DNA of 64,000 nucleotides. It comes from Procambarus clarkii (Eukaryota; Arthropoda; Malacostraca; Decapoda; Cambaridae). Below are positions 23,750-35,500 of this stretch, in pieces. Both the position numbers and the translations under genes were made by a program. Within the stretch, counting starts at the first letter, position 1. Every line of letters starts with the position of its first letter. The notes beneath the pieces are model-generated. The model searched no databases. It worked only from the letters and a program-made list of their open reading frames with translations, and was not told the origin of the DNA. The stretch lies in the NCBI RefSeq assembly GCF_040958095.1, contig NC_091219.1, forward strand, positions 26,842,023-26,906,022, in the 5' to 3' direction.

Positions 23750-24985
23750 ATAAAAAAATAAGATTAAAATAGGTGTTAATTACCACTTGTTGAAAAGGGT
23801 AAAAATCATGTTGCTCACAGAATTCTGTGGAAACTAATCTTTTTCATTGTTTCATTGTGAAATTTATACTTATACTAAGATAACATTGTAAACACCAGAG
23901 GATTACCCAGCTGTCATTATATTTTACTTTTTTTGTTTGTTTAGCATCATGCACATTATTCAGACTAGTTTGGTTAAGTTAGGCAATGATAAGGTTTAGT
24001 TAAGTTTGGTTAGAGAAACACTTAAGATAAAAGTGGGCTTGATTTGTGGATGACATCATGCCAGTAAGGGCTATATCAAATCCAACAGATACATAGAGCT
24101 AATGCTTATAAAAAGGGGGAATTGGTAAAGATAACGTCAGAGAGGCAAAGGTGAGGATTGTGATTGTGTGTGCTTATATTTATGGTTTATTAATGTAGCA
24201 AGAGTAGTAGTCTTTATTTGTTATCCTGATGTTTACTTCTTAGATGATTAAGTTCATGAAATGTTGCTATTGATTCTCATGTGTGAAACATGCATAGTTG
24301 GTATTATCAACATAGCAAGTACTGTATACCATTGTTTGTTAATCCTTTCATCTGAATTTTGGAAAGTTTCATTGATGTGTATTTTGTCAATTATTACAGG
24401 GTATAATATACATCTCTAGTATGCACCTATTATTTGCCTCTTTATCATTATCAGCACTTTGTGTGTCTACTACCAGGTTTGGGAAGGTTTAATAAAGCTT
24501 GCATTGCTGACATGTCATTTCCATTTTTCCTTCCTCACAACAGAAAACAAGACGTGGTACAGTATTCTATACAATATTTATATGTAAGACAGTGGTGGCT
24601 AAACCATTAAACCCTAGGATTACTGCTTCAGTGGCTGTATAGTCAACCATGTAGTTGATAATTCAGGTATCTGGTGGCAATCCTATTGTTAAATGCTGTG
24701 CCCACTACTGTAATTAATTTAAATATAGAAAATCTCTCTGTTTTGAGGGAAAGAAAAATGATGGCGAGTCAGCTACTCGTGCACCACTTTACCTAACCTA
24801 ATCTAACTTTGCTAAACTTAGCCTATCATAGCTAAGCCCTGCCTAATCTATCCTTTCCTTACCTAATAAGAGTAAATGAACATCAGAAATGAAAACAAAA
24901 TAGTTTAGAAAATGGCAAAGTATACCTATCAATTTTGTATACAGCTTCCTCAGTAGCCATAATCATTTCGATACAATATAAAAAG
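23750..24985. other. Intergenic stretch, no gene seen
   Basis: AT-rich. Around 24785-24870 there are many CCTAA/CTAA words like decayed telomere-type repeats. A small open segment at 24082-24151 with a GTGAGG donor is too weak to call. Confidence 0.45.
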
Positions 24986-24989
24986 TTCA

Positions 24990-27097
24990 TCACAGCACAC
25001 AAGGGCCACTGCTGACTTTCTCCATGGGAACATATCCATCAGAATCTGGGAGCAGGAAGGATTTTACCATTAACAGTAGCCGTACAATTTTGCTGACTTG
25101 ATGATCAGTGGTTTGGTATAGCTTTTCAAATTCACATTGCCTAGATTATTTGTAATAATAATTCATTGTGTTGGGGGACAGGCAGCCAGTGTATATACAT
25201 GTATATGTGGGCTTATATCGAGGTCCCCCACAAAGTCTATATCAAATTGCTGACAATCCCTAGGTTGCAACCCCAAAATAGGGGAATGGAACTGTTAGGA
25301 GAAAGTGCCAAACCATTACGACTATATAGCACTTGGAAGGAATAAGGATTTGTGATGGGATGAGGGAAAGAAATGGTGCCCGACCACCTGTATGGTCGGG
25401 GATTGAACGTTGAGCTGCGTGAAGCAAGACCGTTCCTCTACCATCCAACCCAAGTGGTTGGGCAACCCCACAACAAGCTGACCAACTCCTGGGTACCTAT
25501 TTACTGAGAGGTGAACAAGGGTATTAGGTAATAGGAAACACACCCAACCATTTCTGTTCCACCTAGGATTTGAACCTGGAATTCTCGATTGCGAGTCTAG
25601 AACGAACCCCAACTGTACTAATAGCTGCAAAATATTTGCAATGCTTAGTATGCTAATTCAAGTACCTGTACTGTACATGTAAGTAATACAGTATATACAC
25701 TTAAAGTGAAAGGGAAGTACTGAAGTAAAATTAAATGTTGGATACTACAGCATTTGGCTATAGGATAACACAACAGATAAAGTATTCGATCCAAAACCCA
25801 AAGAAAACTGTGTTGGTATGCAGCGTGATGTCACTCACTTGACCCACAATTGCTTTTACTGACAGGTTCTGAATACAGTTGTCGTTGGCCTCTGAGGACA
25901 ACGATGTGCATTGCTTAGAAATTAGTTGAAGATAATTCATTGTGTACTGAATTTAAAAAACAAAAAAAAACTTATCTGGTTTGGAGATATTGTTCCCCAG
26001 GAGATAATGAGAATGAATAACTAATAAAGTTGCTCGGGAATACTTGTAGGTGGTAAGGTCCCAGATCAGATCACATCGACTGTTTTTGTAGCAACAATTT
26101 TGAGTCGCCTGTCTTTTAAGATTATTTCACTTTGACACCATTACATGAAGTTTATTCCACATATGAACTCATTACATGAAGTTTATCATACATTTATGCC
26201 AATTACATTAACATATACACACATACTATATTTAAAAACTGCCAGTATAATCTACTGTAGTGTGGTGGTCAGCAGAGTTCGTTCACTATATTTAAAAAGT
26301 GCCAGTGTAATCTACTGTAGTGTGGTGGTCAACAGAGTTCGTTCACAGCTGAAAGATCCTAGGTTCAGTTCCATGCAGGGTAATATATTTATGGATGTTG
26401 CATTGCACTTGATACCTCTGTTCACCCAGCGGTAAATAGCCGACTAGGAGGAGGTAGGTAACTGTCGCGTTGAATCTTGGAGAAGGTCCATCGTTGGTAT
26501 ATGAGGCTCCTGTCCTCAACCGTGGAAACCATACAAGACACAACATAGAAAAGAGTTTGTATTTAAGTGTATTTTGTATTAATTTTGTATTTAATAGTTT
26601 TGCACATTTATTTTGCTTTTGTGATGTATTAGGTTCTCATGCTGTTTTTTAGAATTTTTAATCACTTTTGCATATATATTTGTATGTTTATTTTTTGATG
26701 TTCTTAGAACAGAAGATCTGCCATTGCTGAAGTTCTGTATGATAGACAGTGTCACTGTATTGTAAGGATCACCTGGAATGTCTTATCATAAGGTAACAAG
26801 ACGTTGGTATTTACCTTAAATTTGCAGATGTTTAAATTGGCTTTGAGTGTACCGTATATGAAATAAACATTTCTGAATGAGTCCCTTGGTTGTTCTCTTT
26901 GTATGTATCCACTGACTTTGTAGGAATTATCAGTCAAGCAGGGTGGCAGTTGTACCAGCACAGCAGGAAACTTCTCAAAAGGCAGGTAATATAATGGACC
27001 CTTGGTCATACACAAGGTAAGGAAACTGCCAAGTGTACTCAACACCAATTGCATGTGTCCCTGAACAAAGTGGTAAAGCAAATGTTGGGCACTGTGG
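24990..27097 (-). CDS. Unidentified gene, three coding-like blocks
   Basis: Candidate exons on the minus strand: 27097-26815 (after TTATAG, open 94 codons, donor AAG|GTAAAT), 25946-25839 (after a long pyrimidine run and CAG, 36 codons, donor CAA|GTGAGT), and 25140-24990 (after AATCTAG, ends in TGA). The first two join in phase (frame 0). The third is in phase only if its acceptor is the AAAAG at 25122-25126, or if another exon intervenes. Readable pieces: YHFVQGHMQLVLSTLGSFL and YKVSGYIQREQPRDSF in the first, and KIVRLLLMVKSFLLPDSDG near the end. I do not recognise the family. It could also be a pseudogene. SINEs fill the intron between the last two blocks. Confidence 0.4.
25190..25470 (-). 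repeat. tRNA-derived SINE, family E, minus strand
   Basis: Contains, inverted, ACCACTTGGGTTGGATGGTA, the tRNA-like head, then GGTCTTGC..., and the body with GGTGCCCGACCACC-like words, ATCCTTATTCC, and TGCTATATAGTCGTAATGGT. Other copies: 27680-27862 and 51627-51808 (plus), 53036-53187 (minus). Confidence 0.8.
25485..25625 (-). repeat. Second tRNA-derived SINE, minus strand
   Basis: Inverted B-box-like GGTTCAAATCCTAGG near 25560-25575 with the CACCTCTCAGTAAATAGGTA body typical of these SINEs. It directly follows the family E copy. Confidence 0.6.
26226..26545 (+). repeat. tRNA-derived SINE with a 60-bp tandem duplication
   Basis: 26226-26285 and 26286-26345 are the same 60 bp with four or so differences. 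Each contains TAGTGTGGTGGTCAACAGAG, the tRNA-like A-box region. The second copy runs on through the B-box-like TAGGTTCAGTTCC and a SINE body (CACCCAGCGGTAAATAGCCG, TCTTGGAGAAGGTCCATCG). Confidence 0.7.
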
Positions 27098-27477
27098 CTA
27101 TAAGCAAATCAGAAAATTATACACACAAAAACATATAAACCACAACACATTTCATAATTTTGGAATGGGGGAGTAACAAGCTTTCTAAACTACCTGACAT
27201 GCATGCAATGCCACTGTTTATATGTTAGGAGAGAGGTGGGGCAGTTCGTCGATTCAGGGTACACGATGTGCTGTTCTGCACACTACCTAAAGTATACACA
27301 GTATAGGTGTGCAAATTCCTGATCTACCTTCTCTTGTCCAACATTTCATGCCCTAACTTCTTTTAACCCACATGACTTTATTTTAGGTTACCCTTCCTAG
27401 TTTTTATGGTTTTCTTGATAAACAGGGAACTTTTTTTTTTCTCTTGAGGCCTCCCTACCCCATTCTTGGTCACTTCA

Positions 27478-27534
27478 CCTTCAGAGGAATCCCCACCTTC
27501 AGAGGAATCCCCATCTTCAGAGGAATCCCCCACT
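27478..27534. repeat. Short tandem repeat, 19-bp unit, three copies
   Basis: CTTCAGAGGAATCCCCACC and two variants in a row. Confidence 0.85.
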
Positions 27535-27679
27535 TGTTTGGCAGAAATCTTGGTAATCTGAACTCCTATTTGAGTTTAAAGGTCAAAAACTCGATGTGAA
27601 TTCATTCAAATTACTAGGAGATTCGAATTACAAAAGTAATTCTTCAGAAGTCTCATGTTATGTCTATATTTATTATGCT

Positions 27680-27862
27680 TAGCCCAACCACTTGGGCTGG
27701 ACGGTAGAGCGACGGTCTCGCTTCACGCAGGTCGACATTCAATCCTAGACCATCCAGGTGGTTGGGCACCATTCCTTTCACTAGCCCCATCCCAAATCCT
27801 TATCCTGACCCCTTTCAAGTACTATATAGTCATAATTGCTTGGCACATTCTCCTGATAATTT
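27680..27862 (+). repeat. tRNA-derived SINE, family E, plus strand
   Basis: CCACTTGGGCTGGACGGTAG, GCGACGGTCTCGCTTCACG, B-box-like TCGACATTCAATCC, GGTTGGGCACCATTCC, CCCAAATCCTTATCCTGACC and CTATATAGTCATAATTGCTT appear in the family order. Confidence 0.85.
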
Positions 27863-28068
27863 CCTTCCCTTAGTCATTGGATTTACAGTACATGCTATAT
27901 AAATTTCCTTCATAATATTTACCCTATATACATTCTGTATGCTGGCAATTTGATAGTTCCAGCCCTATCCCCAATTTATTTAGTTGAACATTTACTATTT
28001 TTTGTTATTATACTTTATTATACATAACTAATTTTATGTATGGCTAGATTTTAAAACTAGATTTGTAG

Positions 28069-29515
28069 TCAGAAAGAATGTGAGGTGAGACTGGAAGGAA
28101 CTGTTATTCTAGGGAGCCACACACGAATGGCATCCAGTGTAAGTGGCGAGAGTGGCCAGTTGGTTGTTAGAGCACTCGCTGGTGTTAAGGAGGGCTTTAA
28201 TTTATGTGAATTGGATCTTCTGGTGGCTATTCTAGTCTGATGATAACTTCTGCTGCTCCCTTGTACCATTGTGATTGCAGGGATGGCTTGTAAAGTTCCC
28301 CTATAGCATTGGTACTAGAATGTTCCCTTACCTAATTGCATAATGAAGTGCCTATAAGGACAGTAGAAACTTACCTTAGCAACTGAGATAGCTCAGGAAC
28401 ATAATGGTCTTTCATTCAGCTTTTAGAAGATTTCAAATGTTCAGTAATTTAACTAAAAAAATCATATTAAATGCTCCTTTGTTCATTCATTGTGTACAAT
28501 ATCAAATTTTTCTTATTGCCTTAAAACTGAAATAATCAATCATATCTGAGCTTTCTTATTCATAAATTCTTACAGAATTCTAAATTTGGTTTAAAGAATA
28601 CAAATATTACTAGTACAGTACTATATATTTACTTTCAGTGCTTTGGTAAACTCCTTCAAAGTAGACATCAATACTGGTGTTGGGACTTTAAGAGTACCAG
28701 GCTTTTTGATATATGGTATTTGTTATATTAAGAGAAAGGATAAACTGCAGACCAGTTGGCCTGATCTTTCAACTGTGTGTTTTCTTTGCCTTAAATCTTA
28801 TTTCAGCACTATTTACTTGTGTGTAGCACATTCCCCAACTTCATAAAGTCTTCCTCTCCTTAAAACCATTGTTTTGTTTTCTTTTGTTTCAGTTTGACAA
28901 CTTTTATCATTAATGATTTTTTTACTTTAATTTTCCTTTCTGTGGTCACTGGCTAAACATAGCCTTTGTTATTCTGTCGAGTGTACATGCAAATGACAGC
29001 TGTTTCACTGATGTACATATTTCCCCCAGCAGAGTGTTTTGGGAGTTGTTTCTGTATGGTTGTTTCTAATTGATAAATTTACTGAAGATTAGGTGTTTGG
29101 AATGATGGAAAAACTACACATGATATTGATTGATTGATTCACTGAAGTTATGCATTGACTTACACGATAGGTATTATTATACTTGAAAGTAGCTAATGAA
29201 CTTGTTTGAAAATATAAATAAATTCACATCATTGTTATTTCCTGTGGCAGGCATTGGAGCAAGCATTAAAATAAAAGGTGTACTGCAGTCACTGGACTCT
29301 GGACTCTTGGAGCAGTCTAGGACACACATCAGCATCTCTTCATTCACTCAGTCTGAGAAAGTGTCAGTTTCTGTCAGTCTGTGGGTCATGTCGTGCCTTG
29401 ATTGTCCGTGTGCGTGTTCCCGCATAGCCAATCTGGCCGTCTCCCCTGATGTGCGCGTAGATGTGCGCCTAGGTCATACTGACACTGCATACCAGCCCCT
29501 CGTAAGATACTGAGC
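28069..29515 (+). CDS. Unidentified gene, three plus-strand coding-like blocks
   Basis: Block 1 starts after TTTGTAG at 28069 and stays open to about 28238 (reads VRLEGTVILGSHTRMASSV, then GQLVVRALAGVKEGFNLCE). Block 2 is 28639-28715, after TTTACTTTCAG, reading ALVNSFKVDINTGVGTLRV. Block 3 starts at 29251 after CCTGTGGCAG and reads GASIKIKGVLQSLDSGLLEQ and onwards. It ends either at a GTAAGA donor (29502) or at TGA 29513-29515. Blocks 2 and 3 join in phase (one plus two bases make a glycine codon). Blocks 1 and 2 do not unless an exon lies between. I cannot name the family. The short hydrophobic-polar alternation suggests beta structure. Confidence 0.4.
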
Positions 29516-29519
29516 CAAT

Positions 29520-31190
29520 GTGTCTTGTGCTGCCCGGCTCCTGGGGTTTGCACTCTTTCATTTTGCATGGTTATTGTACGCAGCAATTTTATTTCTTGTT
29601 CTGTTTACGTGTTTGCAGTCTTCTGCTTGCTAAAAATTTGGTTTGGGTTAGTTTGTTTCCCTTTAAATATGGCTTGTGAACTTGTCCTTTGGTAAATTTT
29701 CTCAGTACTGTATAATTAAATTGTGCTTTGTCTCATTTATTTCTTAAATGCTGGTAATATTCAGGTTGTTATTTTTGTTTCTATGGGAGTAATGTTTTAC
29801 ATTTGATATTTGCTGTTTGATATTTTGATAATACTAAAAAAGAAAATTTTTCTGTCCTTGCAAGGAGGACAGTTGTGTAGTGGCACAGAAGAAAAATAGA
29901 TGGTAAAGTTAAGTTGTATTGTGCTAATTATTTAAGCTCATACTGGGTAATATCTTAATACCTGTATACTGTATTAATGAAAATTATACATTATTACATC
30001 GTTTAGATATTCATAATACTGTACAGTTTTGTCTAATGCTGGCTGGTCAGTATAGTATCTGTCAAATGATTTTCATTGGCATTCTTTCACATATGACAAT
30101 TTTTTTATGTTACTGTATTTAGTTTTTAATTTATTAAAGTTATCTTTTGCAATGTATGACATTTCCCTCATTATGTAATTAATTGTATTGTTTATTATTA
30201 TTATATGTGTGTTGTGGATAATTTAAGCATGTTATGTGGTTTTATTGTGTTTATGGTACAAAGTACTTGTACATGTAAAGCATGGAAATACAACACTTAA
30301 TGTGGAAAGCATTCTGCTACTTTTCAATCACCTTGCTGATAAGCTCATTTATGTTGTAATACATACTAATACAGTAATTTTATTTCAAGTTGGAAAGTGA
30401 CATAGATTCATTCAGGCATATATTATTCTATAATATAAAAAGTTTAGCTTGCACCCAAGATTAGTATTATACTGGAGTGGCTTATCCTTACACAGTGGAG
30501 CCTCTTCCTTACTCAGTAAATTTGGAATCAGCAGACTTCTTTATTTTCTTATTTTTTGAAGACACTTGCTAGGTGCCAGTTCCTAATTTTAACAACTTTC
30601 TCCATACAGTTGCATCCTCTACTACAGTATTCCCTTTTTTGTGACTGTCTTTCTACTTAGGACAGTGGGCCTTGTATTTTTTTTTCCAGTTACCAATTCA
30701 CCTCTCAAGTTCTAAGATTGCTTTACATCCCTGTCACGAAATGGGTATGGATGAAATTCAGTTGGTTAGGATAGAATGAGAGAGTTGAGTGAGTATACAT
30801 GCTAGAGGACAAAAGGTTGGGAGAGGATGCGTGATAAGTCTTGTACTACTGCGTGTTTAGGGGGATTTTTAAAGGTCCATTCCTTATGCAAAAATTCTCA
30901 ATGTTTTCAGATTTAATCTAACTTGGATAAATACTTTTGTTAGCAAAGCTGTGAGGTCACCCATGACTGACTTCCTTAAAATCCTTGGGAAGCATTTGAA
31001 TATGGTATACTATATATACTGTATATATATAGAATATACCAAACACAACTAGTTCCATAAATCATGATAATGAGTTGTCCTTTTCCTCCTCGATATATCA
31101 TATACGAAATGCTTTGTTATATGCAATAAAGCTCCAAGATCTTAAACCATTTATCAACATTTATTTGTTATTCTGGGAGGGTCCTTCTCA
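29520..31190. other. Intergenic AT-rich stretch, no gene seen
   Basis: Low-complexity T-rich sequence without a supported ORF. It may include the 3' UTR of the candidate plus-strand gene, if real. Confidence 0.45.
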
Positions 31191-31860
31191 GTAGTAGCAT
31201 CCCCCCCCCCCCGAGCTTAAGCATTGGTCCACGAAGCCATGGCAAATTGTACCAGACTCCGAGACCCACCCTTGCCTACTGGAAGCCAGGACCAAACTCT
31301 GGCTCACTCTTCAAGGCAAGAGGAATTTGGAAATGTAAATTAAATAAAACACTAGAAAGAATTTGGCAGAAATATTAAGTTCAATTACAGAAATACAGCT
31401 TGAAGGAAATAAACGATGTTGCAGGGTAAACCCCCTACCATTAATGTGTTCGATTGCAACCACATGGCTGCCCAGGTCACACGGGATCTCGGCCAGCCCG
31501 CTATCTCATTTACCTGATGCCGATCGTTATGCACAACCTCTGTGTGGTTGATGATCTCTCTCTCATTTTCAGCTAAGTGACAGGCTTTCCCTGGAACAAT
31601 TGTTTTGTCTGGCCATTGTTTTTATCATTTTCATATGCACTACAATATTTTTAGTTTTATGCCAACTGACTGCATTGTGTGTTCAAACTTGATATTTCAT
31701 TCCAACAGGGGCCAGGGTTCTCTACTGAGATGCCGTTGTGAAGCAACATTTTCTGGTGAGCCCCTCGGTTACTCCCTGTGCTGTTCCTCACTGTGGGGAC
31801 TATGGGGTTCAGTACTAGTAACTCATGAATAAGGGGGTTTTGGTAATTACCTAAGTGTAG

Positions 31861-32181
31861 TTACAGGATGAGAGCTACGCTTGTGGTGTCCCGTCTTCCC
31901 AGCACTCTGTCATATAATGCTTTGAAACTACTGACGGTCTTGGCCTCCTCCACCTTCTCCCCTAACTTGTTCCAACCGTCTACCACTCTGTTTGCGAAAG
32001 TGAATTTTCTTATATTTCTTCGGCATCTGTGTTTAGCTAGTTTATATCTATGACCTCTTGTTCTTAAAGTTCCAGGTCTCGGGAAATCTTCCCTATCGAT
32101 TTTATCAATTCCTGTTACTATTTTGTATGTAGTGATCATATGGTGGTTGAGACTGGGTGATATGGTGGCAGTCAGGCACAT
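31861..32181 (-). mobile_element. Non-LTR retrotransposon 3' end, C-terminal module
   Basis: Open minus-strand frame of 106 codons reads HHMITTYKIVTGIDKIDRED, then [20 protein letters not shown] and TVSSFKALYDRVLG. This is the conserved end of LINE polyproteins common in decapods (the GDMITTYK ... FF-NRVV--WN-L pattern). The short 3' sequence TAGTTACAGGATGAGAGCTA follows the stop. Only the last part of the element is present. Confidence 0.85.
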
Positions 32182-32185
32182 TTAC

Positions 32186-32526
32186 CCTGTGGCAGTGATT
32201 ATTTCCATCAAGAAGTCATTCATTTAGTAACACCTATCCTTTCTTGTGGATTTTTCCTTGATTGTGGGATGACCTCTGATCCTCAAACTCTCTTCTCATA
32301 GAGCAAGCCAGATTCTGGCCCTGGCTCCTGGTAAACAAGGTTGGATTTTAAAGGACTGGTGTGATTAACTAAGGCTTGGCAGAATCAGTGCTTCAGCTTA
32401 GGGAGCTCCCGAGTTGTCCACCAGAACAGGGCATTATTATTATATTCAGCCCCTTATTTTTTAATGATTCTTAAGGTATACTGTAGATGGAATGAGTGAG
32501 CTTTCTAATTACTAGAATAAATTGTT
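32186..32526. other. Upstream region of STRAD, no gene seen
   Basis: No coding block. An in-frame TAG at 32527-32529 lies 33 bp before the chosen STRAD start, and a possible 3' splice site (TTGTTTAG) coincides with it, so a separate 5' non-coding exon further upstream is possible. Confidence 0.45.
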
Positions 32527-32559
32527 TAGTTTAGTTCCATTTCGACCCTCTGTGGGAAC

Positions 32560-35500
32560 ATGATGGAAAATCAGATGCAGCTGGAAAAAAGTGTTGAGGT
32601 AATTACATACGATACTGAAATATCGTTACTTTGACAAAATAATCCTTCACAGCCTGTTAATTTTGCAAGTAATTGATCAGTATGTTGAAGAACTGTGTAG
32701 ATTATTCATACAAACTGATAATTCATCATAGCTGTTTTTCTTTAGAGCCGCATAAAGTCGGAGAGCTTTGCATTGGAATTACGGTCTCCCAGCATGGTGT
32801 CCTTTGAGGCATCAACTGAGAACTACGATGTGTGGAGCCCTCTTGGGTCTGTGTGCGGTGGTAAGGGCACAGTGTGGGTTGCCAGACACAAGCCATCAAA
32901 CAACCATGTTGCTCTTAAGATCTATGAGTTGGATAAATGTGAAGATGAGTTTGAGTTAATCCAAGTAGGTATACCTATTTCTCTATATATTTTATTGCGA
33001 TATATAATTGAGATTTCATGACTATAATTTATTTATTTAAAGTCATATTCATGAATGTAAATACTTAAATACTGTTTTTTACAGCATGAGATTCTGATGG
33101 TGAAGCAGCTCAGACATAGAAATATCATCCAGTATATGGCTTCCTTTATATATTCACAACAACTATGGATAGTAATGCCGTTATTAGGTTACACTTCGGC
33201 CTCACGTCTTGTCGCCACACACTTCTCAGACGGCCTACCTGAGCCTGCTCTTGCACTTGTTATAAAGGATGTCTTGCATGGTCTTTCCTATCTTCATTCC
33301 AAACGCATCATTCACAGGTAAATTTTATTATACTAGTTTTCATTGTACAGTATACATTAAGTTTATTTCATATTAATGTTCAAGATGCAAGTTCAGTGAA
33401 GTTTTTCTCAAGAGATGAATAATTAAAAGCATTCTGCTTAATTAAGGATGACCATGGTTTCTAGAATGTGAATTTAGATTGAAAGAAAGTTTTGAGTACT
33501 ATGTTGCTTCTCTTTTGCCTCACATTTGGTATATTATGCCTAAGGTACTAATGTTCTGGTTGAGACATGAACCATGCCTAAGACTTGATCTTTGGTCTGT
33601 TTAAGTTTGATTCTACTTCTGCTTCCTGGCTTCTATATCAGGATCCCTTCTCCTTTTACTTGGCAGGTCATTTCATATTTTGTGTGAAGTAAGTTGTATT
33701 GCAGAACCCTTGTGCTAGAGTAGAAAAATGTTGTAACATTTATTGTAGTATTAGTGGAGAATAGTTGTTATTCAATAAATAATTATTTTGATAATTACTT
33801 TATTCAATCAATAAGGCTGTATGGGGTTCAGTTCCTGAGCCCATTATATGCCTTTGTAACCTTTTCCACTACTGCCCATGGGATGGATATACAGTGCATA
33901 ATAAATGAACAAAATCAGTCAGTAAGGATCATTATGCTCATGTTTTGTCCCTAGAGGTTAATTTCTGGCAATTCTTATGTCCAGGTTTCCCCATCATTGC
34001 AGAAACTTGTTACAGCTGACTTTAAGACTCGTCTGCCTGGAGCACTTGTCTCGGCCTCGAGCAAATTGTGATCAGCTGGAGTGGTTGAGCTCTTGAGACA
34101 TAAGAGTGTCAGTGTCTGCAGCAGCTGGAGATTTGCCAAAAATATTCATGTTAATCCTTTGTGATTTAGTTGTCGACTTTTTCAATGTGTGTTTTGCCTC
34201 CAGGCAAGTGGTATCGGATACATTCCAGGAGTTTCTTGGACTTTTTTTTTTCTCTTTTCTGTCCTCTACTTCTCTGAGGAGGTGGTACAGTATGTTTTAA
34301 AGAACAAGCATTTCTTATTTCAGGCTTTGCACAGTGTGTTCTGGCTGAAACCTGCTCATCTTAAGCCTTGCACTATTAGTTTTCCCTGGAATATTCTCTT
34401 CCATTACTTTGCAACCAGGTCCCCTAATTACTGCTGGGCAAACAGGGATGAACAGTTAAGGAGCATTGCCCAGTCATTCTTCCTTCTTGAGGAGGGGTGT
34501 TGTGTATGTTTTCTTACTCTTGGGTTTGGTATAATGTCTATTGTGCCTGTTTCCCAAATAAGTGCAGCTCATTTGTATGCTGTCCCTTCTGGTTGGGACT
34601 GGCAGGCTCGGCTCACTTTTTGAAGGACTTTTTAGGGCTGTTGGCGGCCTCTTTTGATTGACGTTTTGTAATGGATCGTAGTGACAATGATGTCGAGGAT
34701 GTCTGGAGATTTTTTGGGAAGCTTGTGTCAGGGATGCCTTGGCTTATCATGGGCTGGCAACCTGTTCTAGGACAGGGTCCAGAGAAAGATGTGCCCCTTG
34801 GGTGTGGGGTTATGAGTTTCTTTTGGGAAAGTTTTTCTAAATCAGGTTCCAGGCTAGAGTAGGTGAGTTACCTACTACGTCACCTTGGTGTGAGTCTGTG
34901 TTTACTTACTTTAGTGTTCAACTTTGTGAATTTAATTTTTTTGCATGATCACCAAGTTGGATAAATCTGGGATTCAAAAACATATTTCTGGGAAAATTTA
35001 AAAAAGGAAAAAAGCCTGCATGAAATTTTGATTTTCACAAGTTCAGTGCTTTGGCGGTCACCTTGTGTGACCGAATGTCGGCAAAATGTAAAGAGAATCA
35101 AGTTCTAAGTACACATATAGCAGACATATTTTGAAGTGTCAGTGGGGTTATTCTCCTGCAGTATAGGAAAGTGTTTAAAGTTGAATTTTCAGGAGGCATT
35201 TGCGAAGTCAGAGCTTAAAAATTAAAATATTTTAATACCAGTATATAACAAGGGCATACTTATTTTGAATTTGTTGAAGGTAATGGCAGGCCAGGCAGAC
35301 TAGATCAGCTGGCCTTTTGTTTTTGACCCCTGGATTACTCGGTCACAGTCTTGGCTCCCCCGAGCAAGGTTCCCCTCATTTCCCTAGTGCTACTCCACCA
35401 TTCCACACCCAGATTTGAGAGATGTTGACAGAGAGGTGACCGAGCTGCCCTATTTATTGCAGGTCTAGTCTCTTCTGTTTTGTCGTGAAGATGGATTCTT

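Noticed and set aside
34189-34862. Open frames in STRAD intron 3 (144 and 63 codons)
   Set aside because: No homology I recognise, no splice support, and nearby SINE sequence. Kept only as unclassified intron content.
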